Assembly: GCA_016932235.1 (NCBI GenBank)
Contig: JAFGDF010000199.1
Location: 1 to 29,285, forward strand
DNA from: Deltaproteobacteria bacterium
GTDB taxonomy: Bacteria; Desulfobacterota; DSM-4660; Desulfatiglandales; HGW-15
Length of the DNA: 29,285 nt
Direction of reading: 5' to 3'
Numbering within the stretch: position 1 is the stretch's first letter; each line of letters opens with the position of its first letter. The notes beneath the pieces are model-generated. The model searched no databases. It was given only the letters and a program-made list of their open reading frames with translations, and had not been told where the DNA came from. Below, piece by piece: positions 7,997-14,968 of the stretch. The translations under genes and the position numbers were made by a program.

Positions 7997-8251
7997 TTAT
8001 TGCCGGTACTTTTTACCGCATTCAGTGCATTTGCCATCTATAATAATGCCGTTGCATGTGCCATCAGGACATAGAACCCTGTCTTCCATGTCAAATTCTT
8101 CTCCATCGTCTGACCAGGAATCCGGCGAAGATTCCGATTCTTCGATCGAGTTGCCGCAATTTGTGCAATATCGGCTGTCAATGGGGCTCTCAGCCCCGCA
8201 ATTCGGGCATTCTTTTCCGGGAATATCTTTCCCGCAATGTGGACATTTCAT
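7997..8251 (-). CDS. Small double zinc-ribbon protein of unknown function
   Basis: An 84-aa protein with three paired-cysteine modules. They are CPHC...CPNC (residues 3-18), YCTNC, which completes a second ribbon, and a C-terminal CPDGTC...CTEC motif after an acidic Ser/Glu/Asp linker (about residues 35-55). Such zinc-ribbon proteins bind one or two Zn ions structurally; no function can be assigned from sequence. It is the first gene of the leftward operon (promoter 8289-8317) and may be translated from the AGAAGAG site 9-10 nt upstream of its ATG. Co-transcription with QueD, a zinc enzyme, is noted but may be coincidental. Confidence 0.75.
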   Translation of the reverse strand: MKCPHCGKDIPGKECPNCGAESPIDSRYCTNCGNSIEESESSPDSWSDDGEEFDMEDRVLCPDGTCNGIIIDGKCTECGKKYRQ

Positions 8252-8288
8252 AGTTAAAAACTCTTCTTTGAGGTAATCAGATCAGTAC

Positions 8289-8317
8289 TTGATATATATT
8301 CCCGATGATTATGTCAA
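8289..8317 (-). promoter_or_regulatory. Sigma-70-type promoter of the zinc ribbon-queD-kdsB-recJ operon
   Basis: On the minus strand a consensus TTGACA (complement of 8312-8317) is followed after 17 bp by TATCAA (complement of 8289-8294), about 38 bp from the zinc-ribbon ATG. An overlapping TATATC with a 15-bp spacer is an alternative -10. Confidence 0.65.
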
Positions 8318-8563
8318 TAGAATGTGAATGTTTCAAGAAAAAGAATGCAAAAAATAGCAGTTCTCAGAAAAACCGAGATCTGGATTGTCAATGCCTTTAT
8401 TTTAATCTTGATTAAATAGCTTCAAATCATTACCATATGCCGGCTGTATAATATACGGCTTAATTTTGAGTCAAATATCCGGCCTTGTGAAAGACATCCA
8501 CCGGTTGAGAACGTCAGGTGATTATTCCCGTGTTCATAAAAACCCTATGGGAGGGCAAAAGAT
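8318..8563 (+). promoter_or_regulatory. Divergent intergenic region upstream of the CBS gene
   Basis: This AT-rich spacer carries no ORF I can support. It contains a perfect TATAAT (8447-8452) embedded in a partly palindromic stretch, where GTAT and ATAC flank AAT and GCCG/CGGC lie further out. The -35 region at the proper distance is poor, so a promoter that needs an activator is possible. The CBS gene's ribosome site GGGAGG lies at about 8549-8554. Confidence 0.4.
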
Positions 8564-9124
8564 ATGGAACAACTTCAAGTTAAAGATCTCACGGTGCCGC
8601 TTGATGAATATGCGACTGTTTCTATAGAAGCCACGCTTTATGAGGCTGTGCTTGCCCTTGAAAAGGCCCAGGAAGAGCTTGACAGAAAGCGGTATCTATA
8701 CCTTCATCGGGCGGTACTGGTCCTTGGTGATGGAGGAAAGGTTGTCGGTAAGGTGAGCCAGCTTGATGTCCTGACCGCTCTCGAACCGAAATATCGGCAG
8801 ATGGGACAGGCCAGTTCCATATCCCGCGCCGGTTTCAGCCCCCAGTTCCTGAGGGAGATGCTCGAAAAGTTTTCGCTATATACGGAACCCCTTGTTGATA
8901 TATGCCGCAAGGCATCGGAGTTGAAGGTCAAGGATTTTATGTACACCCCCGGTGAAGGTGAATACGTGGATGAACAAGCCTCTCTCCCTGAGGCTATACA
9001 CCAGCTGGTCATGGGTCATCACCAGTCTCTGCTCGTCACAAGGGGGGAAAAGATAGTGGGCGTGCTGAGGTTGACCGATGTCTTCAAGGAGATCTTCCGG
9101 ATAATGAAGAGTTGTGAGATATGA
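8564..9124 (+). CDS. CBS-domain pair protein (regulatory)
   Basis: A 186-aa soluble protein made of two CBS motifs. CBS1 is at about residues 6-75 (VKDLTVPLDEYATVS...VVGKVSQLDVLTAL). CBS2 is at about 123-183 (VKDFMYTPGEGEYVDEQASL...IVGVLRLTDVFKEIFRIM). Between them is a linker of roughly 45 residues containing GFSPQFLREMLEKF. CBS pairs usually bind adenine nucleotides and gate a partner protein. The gene lies 186 bp upstream of an SLC13-type permease on the same strand, so a regulatory partnership with that transporter is a reasonable inference. The ATG is preceded by GGGAGG at a spacing of about 9 nt. There is no transmembrane segment. Confidence 0.85.
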   Translation: MEQLQVKDLTVPLDEYATVSIEATLYEAVLALEKAQEELDRKRYLYLHRAVLVLGDGGKVVGKVSQLDVLTALEPKYRQMGQASSISRAGFSPQFLREMLEKFSLYTEPLVDICRKASELKVKDFMYTPGEGEYVDEQASLPEAIHQLVMGHHQSLLVTRGEKIVGVLRLTDVFKEIFRIMKSCEI

Positions 9125-9237
9125 TTTACGCAGACTGCCTGGAAATCCCGGCGGCATGTCAATAGTATTTGATTTTTTTACTGCATCAGTGACAATATCC
9201 GAGCTGATCAGGGTAAAGCGTCCATGAAATGAATTTG

Positions 9238-9269
9238 AAAGGGCGTGGACAAAGCAGGTCCAGCCCTTT
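9238..9269 (+). repeat. Stem-loop in the leader of the SLC13 permease gene
   Basis: AAAGGGC and GTGGAC pair with GTCCA and GCCCTTT across a 7-nt loop, giving a stem of about 11 bp with small irregularities. No T-run follows, so it is not a standard terminator. It lies 24 bp before the AAGGAGG site of the next gene and could be an mRNA leader structure or a processing site in a CBS-permease transcript. Confidence 0.5.
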
Positions 9270-9310
9270 GCGAAGGATCTTCTACGGTTTTAAGGAGGTA
9301 TTGTTCATAA

Positions 9311-10915
9311 ATGGATAGAGCAGCAGAAAGCTATTCAGGGGGTGGAATCCTGTCCAATAAGATTGTATGGCTGTGTGTTGGCCTAGCGATATTCCTTTTG
9401 GTCGGATTTATAATTCCCACACCAGCAAGCGTTACAGATACCGTCGAGAAATTTGGTTTTGCTGATCAGATGATCAAATGGAAGGTTGCCGTTGATGTTG
9501 AAGGAGCTGCCCGTAAAACAATGATGGTGCTCGGGATAATCCCCATGGCGGTTATATTTTTTGCCACGGAAGCCATTCCTATAGGGTTAACAGGCATTCT
9601 TATGCCTATACTGGCGTATTTTCTCCATCTGTTGCCACGCAACCAGATAGGGAAATCTTTTGCGGGAGATGCTCCAATGTTCCTGCTCGGTGTGCTTGCC
9701 ATGGGAGTTGCGGTTGTTGATGTGGGTCTCCATAAACGCCTGGCGAGCTGGCTTCTAGGCTGGACCAGGGGTTTTTTTGTTCCGGTGTTTGTTCTTTGTA
9801 TAAGTATGGCTATTGTGGGATCCTTTATCTCTGCTCATGCCATGTGCGCCTTCATGACACCCGTAATGGCTGCGGTCTATTTTGGCGCCGTCCGGGCCAA
9901 TAGTAAAGACGGCGTCATCGTGCATGATCCGGCGCTTGCAAAATTTCTGATGTTTGCGCTCTGTTATGCTCTTAATGTGGGTGGTGTGGGTTCTCCGGCG
10001 GCAGGTGGCCGAAATGTTATAATGATGGGATTCTGGAACGAATATCGGGTGCCGATGGATTTTTTCACTTGGATGAAATATGGCTTTCCAATGGTACCTT
10101 TACTTGGCGTGATCGTAGCCTTGTATATGCTGGCCATATTCGGGAAGCGGATAAAGACAAAAGATCTGACCCCGGGACTCATGGCTATCAAGGATGAAAC
10201 AAGGAGGATGGGCAGAATGACCTATCCTGAATATGTTACATTGGGCATGCTCATCCTGATACTGATCCTGTGGATATTGGGAGGAGAGGAGCTTGGTCTG
10301 GGTGGACCGGCTCTTCTTGCGCTTCTTATCCCGGTACTGTTCAATACAACACAATGGAAAAAAATTCTCGGAGGCATATCCTGGGATGCATGGTTAATGT
10401 ATTGCGGCGCTTTGACCCTTGGGACGCTTCTCCAGCAGAGCGGTGCTGCTTTATGGCTGGCGGAAAGCTTTTTGCGGGTACTGAAGTCCGTAGGCATGAG
10501 TCAGGGTTTTGGGCTATGGATCGGGCTATCCAGTCTTTCCGGACTGATGACCAATTTCATGTCGGATGCAGGTACTACCGCGCTTTTAGGTCCGATAGCA
10601 ATCCCCATGGGAATCATGACGGACGTTCCTGGTGAGCCGTGGGCAGTAGGACTGGCAGTGGCCTTTGCGACTTCATTTGCGCATTTCCTTATTGTGGGCA
10701 CTCCTAACAATGCTATTGTATATGGTCTTGGTCTGTATCCGGACACGGGAGAGAAGATGATACACCCGATGGATTTCCTGAAGTATGGGTTTTTCCTTTT
10801 TATCCTCTCGATGCTTGTAATATGGGTGGTTGGATTCCTGATGATATTCGAAATTGTCGGTTTTCCCGAGGGGATCCTGGAAACAGCCAAGATGGTTATG
10901 TTGAAAAATGCCTAA
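9311..10915 (+). CDS. SLC13/DASS-family anion permease
   Basis: A polytopic membrane protein of 534 aa with about 11-13 hydrophobic segments, related to divalent anion:Na+ symporters (SLC13/DASS, CitT/ArsB superfamily). Substrates in the family include dicarboxylates, citrate and sulfate; I cannot decide among them. The second substrate/Na+ hairpin is recognisable as NFMSDAGTTALLGPIA (415-430), followed by GTPNN (463-467). The first hairpin is unusual, with GGVGSPAAGG (224-233) where an SNT-type motif is normally expected. Residues 1-18 are cytoplasmic, and 37-70 form an external loop before the conserved ATEAIPIGLTGILMPI segment. AGGAGG (9293-9298) lies 12 nt before the ATG. Neighbours are a CBS protein upstream and a Cam-type carbonic anhydrase downstream. 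A link to carboxylate or bicarbonate handling is therefore conceivable but only inferred. Confidence 0.85.
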   Translation: MDRAAESYSGGGILSNKIVWLCVGLAIFLLVGFIIPTPASVTDTVEKFGFADQMIKWKVAVDVEGAARKTMMVLGIIPMAVIFFATEAIPIGLTGILMPILAYFLHLLPRNQIGKSFAGDAPMFLLGVLAMGVAVVDVGLHKRLASWLLGWTRGFFVPVFVLCISMAIVGSFISAHAMCAFMTPVMAAVYFGAVRANSKDGVIVHDPALAKFLMFALCYALNVGGVGSPAAGGRNVIMMGFWNEYRVPMDFFTWMKYGFPMVPLLGVIVALYMLAIFGKRIKTKDLTPGLMAIKDETRRMGRMTYPEYVTLGMLILILILWILGGEELGLGGPALLALLIPVLFNTTQWKKILGGISWDAWLMYCGALTLGTLLQQSGAALWLAESFLRVLKSVGMSQGFGLWIGLSSLSGLMTNFMSDAGTTALLGPIAIPMGIMTDVPGEPWAVGLAVAFATSFAHFLIVGTPNNAIVYGLGLYPDTGEKMIHPMDFLKYGFFLFILSMLVIWVVGFLMIFEIVGFPEGILETAKMVMLKNA

Positions 10916-11098
10916 AAACCGTTTTTGGACAATAGTGGCCATGCCAGGTTTTTCCATGGGCCTGTGGTAACCTGTCCGCCATCCTCTAAAAAACATTTCG
11001 CTCTTCCGGAAAACCTTGTATAAATAAAAGGTCAAAGCTGATAGTTTTAAATTAGAAACCGGATTATATCCGTTTCATGTCTTAAGATTTTTGAGATG

Positions 11099-11117
11099 AG
11101 TCGCTCAAAGAGTGACT
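11099..11117 (+). repeat. Small inverted repeat upstream of the carbonic anhydrase gene
   Basis: AGTCGCTC-AAA-GAGTGACT is an 8-bp stem with one G-T pair. It lies 59 bp before the cam start, between a TTGAGA (11091-11096) and an AT-rich ATTTAT. It may be an operator or a leader hairpin. The rest of 10916-11175 shows only a weak hairpin near 10937-10963 and no ORF. Confidence 0.3.
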
Positions 11118-11175
11118 ATTTATGAGATTAAGAAGTTATTGCATTGAATCTAATTGTCTTTAACAAGGGGTTTTT

Positions 11176-11802
11176 ATGATCACTGGAAATGTTATTACTG
11201 ATTTTTGTCCTCAGGAATATTTTCCTGAAATAAGCAATTCCGCCTATGTTCATCCCATGGCCGCGGTAATCGGTCATGTTCTTATAGGGGCTAAAGTCAT
11301 GATTGCTCCTTTTGCCTCAGTACGCGGGGATGAGGGCCACCCAATCCTTATAGGAGATGAAACAAACATACAGGACGGCGTGGTTATCCATGGTCTTGAA
11401 ACAGAGAAGGGGGGAATGCCTGTTGATGCCAATACTATTAAAATCAACGGAGTCGGGTATTCCGTCTATATAGGAAGAAGGGTCTCTTTGGCACATCAGG
11501 TTCAAATTCACGGCCCCGCGTTGGTTGGAGATAATAGTTTTATTGGCATGAAGTCTCTTTTGTTCAAATCAAGGGTGGGAAACAACTGTGTGATAGAACC
11601 CGGTTGCATAATAATAGGCGTAAATATCGATGTGGGACGCTATGTACCGGCAGGAACAATTCTCAAGGATCAGAAAAATTCAAATGAATTGCCCATGATC
11701 ACAGAGGATTATCAGTTCAGGAACATGAATAACGAGGTTGTGCATGTCAACATTGCGTTGGCGGAAGGATATAAAAGGAAAGAGATAGGGATTACATTAT
11801 AA
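11176..11802 (+). CDS. cam: Cam-type gamma-class carbonic anhydrase
   Basis: Left-handed beta-helix enzyme that interconverts CO2 and bicarbonate, 208 aa. The sequence closely follows the Methanosarcina Cam prototype as I remember it. Zinc ligands correspond to His72 (QDGVVIHGLE), His107 (SLAHQ) and His112 (IHGPA). Active-site residues Arg50 and Glu53 (VRGDEG), Gln66 (NIQDG) and the proton-shuttle glutamate Glu75 (HGLE) are all present. The acidic-loop region after His72 is also kept, though it is less acidic (ETEKGGMPVDANT). This distinguishes true Cam from the commoner CamH/YrdA proteins, which lack the loop and shuttle residue. The C-terminal helix ends VHVNIALAEGY. No signal peptide is visible, so it is probably cytoplasmic, unlike the secreted archaeal enzyme. 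It lies 18 bp before HK1, so cam-HK1-RR1 is a likely operon, and follows the SLC13 permease by 260 bp. Confidence 0.88.
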   Translation: MITGNVITDFCPQEYFPEISNSAYVHPMAAVIGHVLIGAKVMIAPFASVRGDEGHPILIGDETNIQDGVVIHGLETEKGGMPVDANTIKINGVGYSVYIGRRVSLAHQVQIHGPALVGDNSFIGMKSLLFKSRVGNNCVIEPGCIIIGVNIDVGRYVPAGTILKDQKNSNELPMITEDYQFRNMNNEVVHVNIALAEGYKRKEIGITL

Positions 11803-11820
11803 GGTATAGGATATAAAATC

Positions 11821-13284
11821 ATGTTCCGGTGGGCCAATCTCAGGATTAGAATATATATTGTTCTTTCGGCGCTTGTGTTAATAAATTTTGCAGGCGGCCT
11901 TGTGATGATATGGTACACCTATCGAATCGAGAGTCTGTTTCGGTATATCATCGACAGAAACGTGGCGGCATTTCAGGTCACCGAGGAGATGCGTAACGCA
12001 CTTGTCAATCAGAAGGGATTCGTCTCATATTATTTCCTTGATAATGACGCGGATTGGCTGAGACAGCTTGGAGAATATCGCCAGATTTTCAAGGAGCGGA
12101 TGAAAGAAGCAGCTGGATTTATAGAGACACAGGAGCAAAGGGAGATTATGGAAGAAATAGAAAGAGAATATGCCGAATATCTCTTATTAAAGGATCAGGT
12201 AATCTCTCTTTATAAATCCGGAGAAAGGGAAGAGGCATCAAGGCTTCACATCAATGCGAGAGAGCAGTTTGTTAAAACATTAAAACTATGCGAGAAATTT
12301 AAAAATCTTTATACTAATCAAATCAGGGTAGCACGAAACAGGAGCCATGATCAGGCCATTAATCTGAGAGTTATTGCAGGCAGTGCCATTGTGGCTGCTT
12401 TGTTTCTGGCTTTTTCCCTGGCGTTAATTCTTGTCAGGCATATACTTCAACCAATTAAGAATCTGGCCATGGAAGCGGTGAGGGAAAACATGCTCTCAGA
12501 TAACAGCAATGAAGTCAAGGTGTTAAGCGAAAGAGTTCATTATTTGATTGAAGATATTGATCAGACACATTCTGAGTTAGCAAGGAGCAGGGAAAGCCTC
12601 GTTCAATCTGAAAAAATGGCAATGGTAGGCAGGCTGGCAGCTGGCGTTGCCCACAGTATAAGAAATCCGCTGACCTCCGTAAAGATGAGACTGTTCTCTT
12701 TGAGCAGGGCGCTTCACCTTTCCAAGGTGCAGGAAGAGGATTTTGAGGTAATTTCAGAGGAGATCAGTCATATCGATACAATTGTGCAGAATTTTCTCGA
12801 GTTTTCCAGACCCCCGAAGCTTCGGATGCAGGAAATAAGCCCGTCTGAAATTGTGGATCTGGTGCTTAGATTATTGAGGCACAGGATTGAGTCATACGAG
12901 GTAAATATAAAACTCAACAGGCAATATCCTCTGCCGGAGATCCAGGCCGATCCTGAACAGTTAAAAGAAGCGATTGCAAATCTGGTCATTAATTCGTGTG
13001 AAGCAATAGGGAATGGAGGGACCATAACGATCAGCGAGAAGGAGGAATTTGACGCCTCCGCCGGGAGAACAATATTTATAAGCATTAGCGATGACGGGCC
13101 AGGCATCCCTGAAGACATTCTGGATAAGGTGTTTCAGCCATTCTTTACATCAAAGGAAGAGGGGACAGGCCTGGGCCTGAGTATTGCCAGCCGTATTGTG
13201 GAAGATCACGGAGGCGAATTGCGTATAGCAACACAGGAAGGAATCGGGACGACTTTTGTAATCATGATACCAATAAGGGAGTAG
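11821..13284 (+). CDS. Membrane sensor histidine kinase (HK1), NtrB/ZraS-like
   Basis: A 487-aa sensor kinase. TM1 is about residues 11-31. A helical periplasmic region (about 35-180) resembles a four-helix-bundle MCP-type sensor with much charged coiled coil. TM2 is about 184-205, a HAMP-like or linker region follows, then HisKA (about 255-330) and HATPase (about 375-487). The H-box is AAGVAHSIRNPL with His278 as the phosphoacceptor. The N-box is NLVINSCEAI (387-396), G1 DDGPGIP (424-430), the F-box FQPFFTSK (438-445) and G2 GTGLGL (448-453). The residue after His278 is Ser, where most HisKA kinases have Glu or Asp, which is an oddity for catalysis. It probably phosphorylates the adjoining RR1, which starts 3 bp after its stop. 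The ligand is unknown. The upstream cam gene lies 18 bp away. Confidence 0.9.
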   Translation: MFRWANLRIRIYIVLSALVLINFAGGLVMIWYTYRIESLFRYIIDRNVAAFQVTEEMRNALVNQKGFVSYYFLDNDADWLRQLGEYRQIFKERMKEAAGFIETQEQREIMEEIEREYAEYLLLKDQVISLYKSGEREEASRLHINAREQFVKTLKLCEKFKNLYTNQIRVARNRSHDQAINLRVIAGSAIVAALFLAFSLALILVRHILQPIKNLAMEAVRENMLSDNSNEVKVLSERVHYLIEDIDQTHSELARSRESLVQSEKMAMVGRLAAGVAHSIRNPLTSVKMRLFSLSRALHLSKVQEEDFEVISEEISHIDTIVQNFLEFSRPPKLRMQEISPSEIVDLVLRLLRHRIESYEVNIKLNRQYPLPEIQADPEQLKEAIANLVINSCEAIGNGGTITISEKEEFDASAGRTIFISISDDGPGIPEDILDKVFQPFFTSKEEGTGLGLSIASRIVEDHGGELRIATQEGIGTTFVIMIPIRE

Positions 13285-13287
13285 TCA

Positions 13288-14718
13288 ATGAGCAAAATAC
13301 TGATCATTGATGACGACAGCCAGTTGCGCAAAAGCTTTGAAAAGCTTATGAGCGAAGAAGGGTACACCGTTGAATGCGCGCCTTCGGGTGAGGCAGGTCT
13401 CAAATGCATTAAGGCGGAAGTCCCTGATGTCGTTGTCCTGGACATGAAACTTCCCGGAATGAACGGTCTGGAAACTTTTCAGGCGATACATGAAGCGGAA
13501 GGAAAACTTCCTGTTATAATAATGACGGCATACGGGACCACGGAAACAGCAATAGAAGCGACCAAGATGGGCGCTTTCGATTATATACTCAAACCATTTG
13601 ATATCCCTGATATGCTCGATACCATTCAGCAGGCGATTGAAGCCGGGCGCTATATGAGAAACAAAGTGGATATGGGGGCTCTTTCTTACAAGAGTTCCGG
13701 AGATGCGATTATCGGCAAAAGCAGGGTTATGCAGGATGTCTATAAGTCCATCGGCAGGGTGGCCCCGACCGATGCCACTGTCCTTATTCGAGGTGATTCA
13801 GGCACAGGCAAGGAGCTTGTAGCAAGGGCTATATATCAGCATAGCCTCAGAGGGGCAAAACCATTTCTGATAATTAATTGTGTGGCCATACCCGAGAACC
13901 TGCTTGAGAGTGAATTATTCGGATATGAGAAAGGCGCTTTCACGGGGGCATCCCATCGTAGGGTGGGGAAGATCGAACAGGCTAATCGCGGCACTATCTT
14001 TCTGGACGAGATTGGTGATATGCCCCCCAGCATCCAGGCGAAAATATTGAGACTTCTGCAGGAAAAAAGCATAGAACGTCTTGGAGGAAGAGAAACCATT
14101 CCTGTGGACGTAAGGATAATAGCAGCAACGAATCGTGACCTGGAGAAGGCACTCGTTGAAAGCAGGTTTAGGGAAGACCTTTATTACAGGCTCAAGGTTG
14201 TCACCCTATGGTTGCCAAACCTAAAAGACAGAAGAGGGGATATTCCTCTGCTATTGGAATACTTTCTCTCGAGATACTCTTCGGAAGTGGGCATGGCTAA
14301 CCCGGGAATAACTAAGCAGGCCTTGGGAATCCTGGAAAATTACCCCTGGCCGGGAAATGTGCGCGAGTTCGCCAATACCATCCAGAAGGTATTGATATTC
14401 AATCGGGGAGCTCCTATTGCAGGAGAAGATATCGCTAACGCTATAAGCGGGGATTCACAGGGTACGGTTGATGAATCGGATCATCAGGACCGGGCGATTC
14501 GAATGTGGGTCCGCGAGAGACTTTCGTCCGGATCCGGTGATTCTCTTTATGAGGAATGCATGGATCATTTTTCAGCGATTCTTATGGGTGAGGCATTGGC
14601 TCTGACAGGAGGAAACCGATCCCATGCTGCGAAGCTTCTCGGCATATCGCGGCCCACTCTTCATTCAAAGATGGAGAAATACGGGCTCAAGATGGAGGTA
14701 ACGATTAAGGACGATTGA
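13288..14718 (+). CDS. NtrC-type sigma-54 response regulator (RR1)
   Basis: A 476-aa activator of sigma-54 RNA polymerase. The receiver domain (1-120) has the acidic pocket DDD (8-10), phosphoacceptor Asp52, Thr80 and Lys102. The AAA+ domain (about 141-375) has Walker A GDSGTGKE (169-176), the sigma-54-contacting GAFTGA loop (216-221) and Walker B FLDEIGD (238-244). A linker leads to a Fis-type helix-turn-helix (about 440-468: GGNRSHAAKLLGISRPTLHSKM). All key residues are present. It starts 3 bp after HK1, which should be its cognate kinase. A consensus sigma-54 promoter and an inverted-repeat enhancer lie just downstream in front of the next regulatory cluster, a likely target of RR1 (inference). 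The closest named relatives are HydG/ZraR-like regulators. Confidence 0.93.
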   Translation: MSKILIIDDDSQLRKSFEKLMSEEGYTVECAPSGEAGLKCIKAEVPDVVVLDMKLPGMNGLETFQAIHEAEGKLPVIIMTAYGTTETAIEATKMGAFDYILKPFDIPDMLDTIQQAIEAGRYMRNKVDMGALSYKSSGDAIIGKSRVMQDVYKSIGRVAPTDATVLIRGDSGTGKELVARAIYQHSLRGAKPFLIINCVAIPENLLESELFGYEKGAFTGASHRRVGKIEQANRGTIFLDEIGDMPPSIQAKILRLLQEKSIERLGGRETIPVDVRIIAATNRDLEKALVESRFREDLYYRLKVVTLWLPNLKDRRGDIPLLLEYFLSRYSSEVGMANPGITKQALGILENYPWPGNVREFANTIQKVLIFNRGAPIAGEDIANAISGDSQGTVDESDHQDRAIRMWVRERLSSGSGDSLYEECMDHFSAILMGEALALTGGNRSHAAKLLGISRPTLHSKMEKYGLKMEVTIKDD

Positions 14719-14835
14719 ATGGAAACGCTAACCGAATGGCTGACAAAGCCGGATATTCGTCTCGTTTTTACAAAATGTAAAAAATCTTTACTATCCTTGC
14801 CTGATAAAATCACGCCTTTTTTTGATTCAATCTGA
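14719..14835 (+). CDS. Possible 38-residue small ORF after RR1
   Basis: An ATG directly abuts the RR1 stop (TGA at 14716-14718). A good ribosome site, AAGGA, lies 7 nt upstream inside the RR1 end. The ORF reads METLTEWLTKPDIR...DSI for 38 residues, mostly hydrophilic with a hydrophobic middle (LLSLP). The same DNA contains the TTTTTACA/TGTAAAAA inverted repeat, so part of the sequence is probably constrained as a regulatory site. I do not recognise the peptide. It may be a translated small protein or coincidental. Confidence 0.25.
   Translation: METLTEWLTKPDIRLVFTKCKKSLLSLPDKITPFFDSI
14765..14783. promoter_or_regulatory. Candidate enhancer (UAS) for an NtrC-type regulator
   Basis: A perfect 8-bp inverted repeat TTTTTACA-N3-TGTAAAAA is centred about 125-130 bp upstream of the -12 element of the sigma-54 promoter at 14887. 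That is the usual distance for an enhancer bound by a dimeric NtrC-family activator. RR1 (immediately upstream) and RR2 (downstream in the transcript) are the candidate binders. Confidence 0.55.
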
Positions 14836-14886
14836 TAATGCCTAATATATCAAATAGATAAGCCTATAAATCGTGAATTCATCGCG

Positions 14887-14902
14887 TGGCACACGGTTTG
14901 CT
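14887..14902 (+). promoter_or_regulatory. Sigma-54 (-24/-12) promoter
   Basis: TGGCAC (14887-14892) and TTGCT (14898-14902) with the invariant GG and GC 12 bp apart match the consensus TGGCACN5TTGCW. The predicted transcript would start near 14912, about 57 nt before the receiver gene's TTG. Genes for two sigma-54 activators flank it. Confidence 0.85.
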
Positions 14903-14913
14903 CAATTATTAGA

Positions 14914-14961
14914 GGGACTGCAAGGGCGCCATCGGACGGAATGAGGCAGTCTCCGCGGAGG
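14914..14961 (+). promoter_or_regulatory. Structured mRNA leader with occluded ribosome site
   Basis: GGGACTGC (14914-14921) pairs with GCAGTCTC (14946-14953), forming a hairpin that begins right at the predicted start of the sigma-54 transcript. The following CTCCGCGGAG (14951-14960) is a perfect 10-bp palindrome that includes most of the Shine-Dalgarno GCGGAGG (14955-14961). The SD could thus be paired with the upstream CTCC, and alternative pairing with the hairpin's 3' arm is possible. The structure suggests translational tuning of the TTG-started receiver gene (inference). Confidence 0.45.
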
Positions 14962-14968
14962 CATTAAA

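Noticed and set aside
8046..8062. Possible minus-strand sigma-54 site (complement of GTGCCA)
   Set aside because: The -12 GC is not at the required distance.
8408..8452. TTGATT and TATAAT as a promoter pair for the CBS gene
   Set aside because: The spacer is 33 bp, far outside the 16-18 bp range; only the -10 is kept as a possibility.
9156..9230. Short 23-codon ORF between the CBS and permease genes
   Set aside because: It has no clear ribosome site and no recognisable features.
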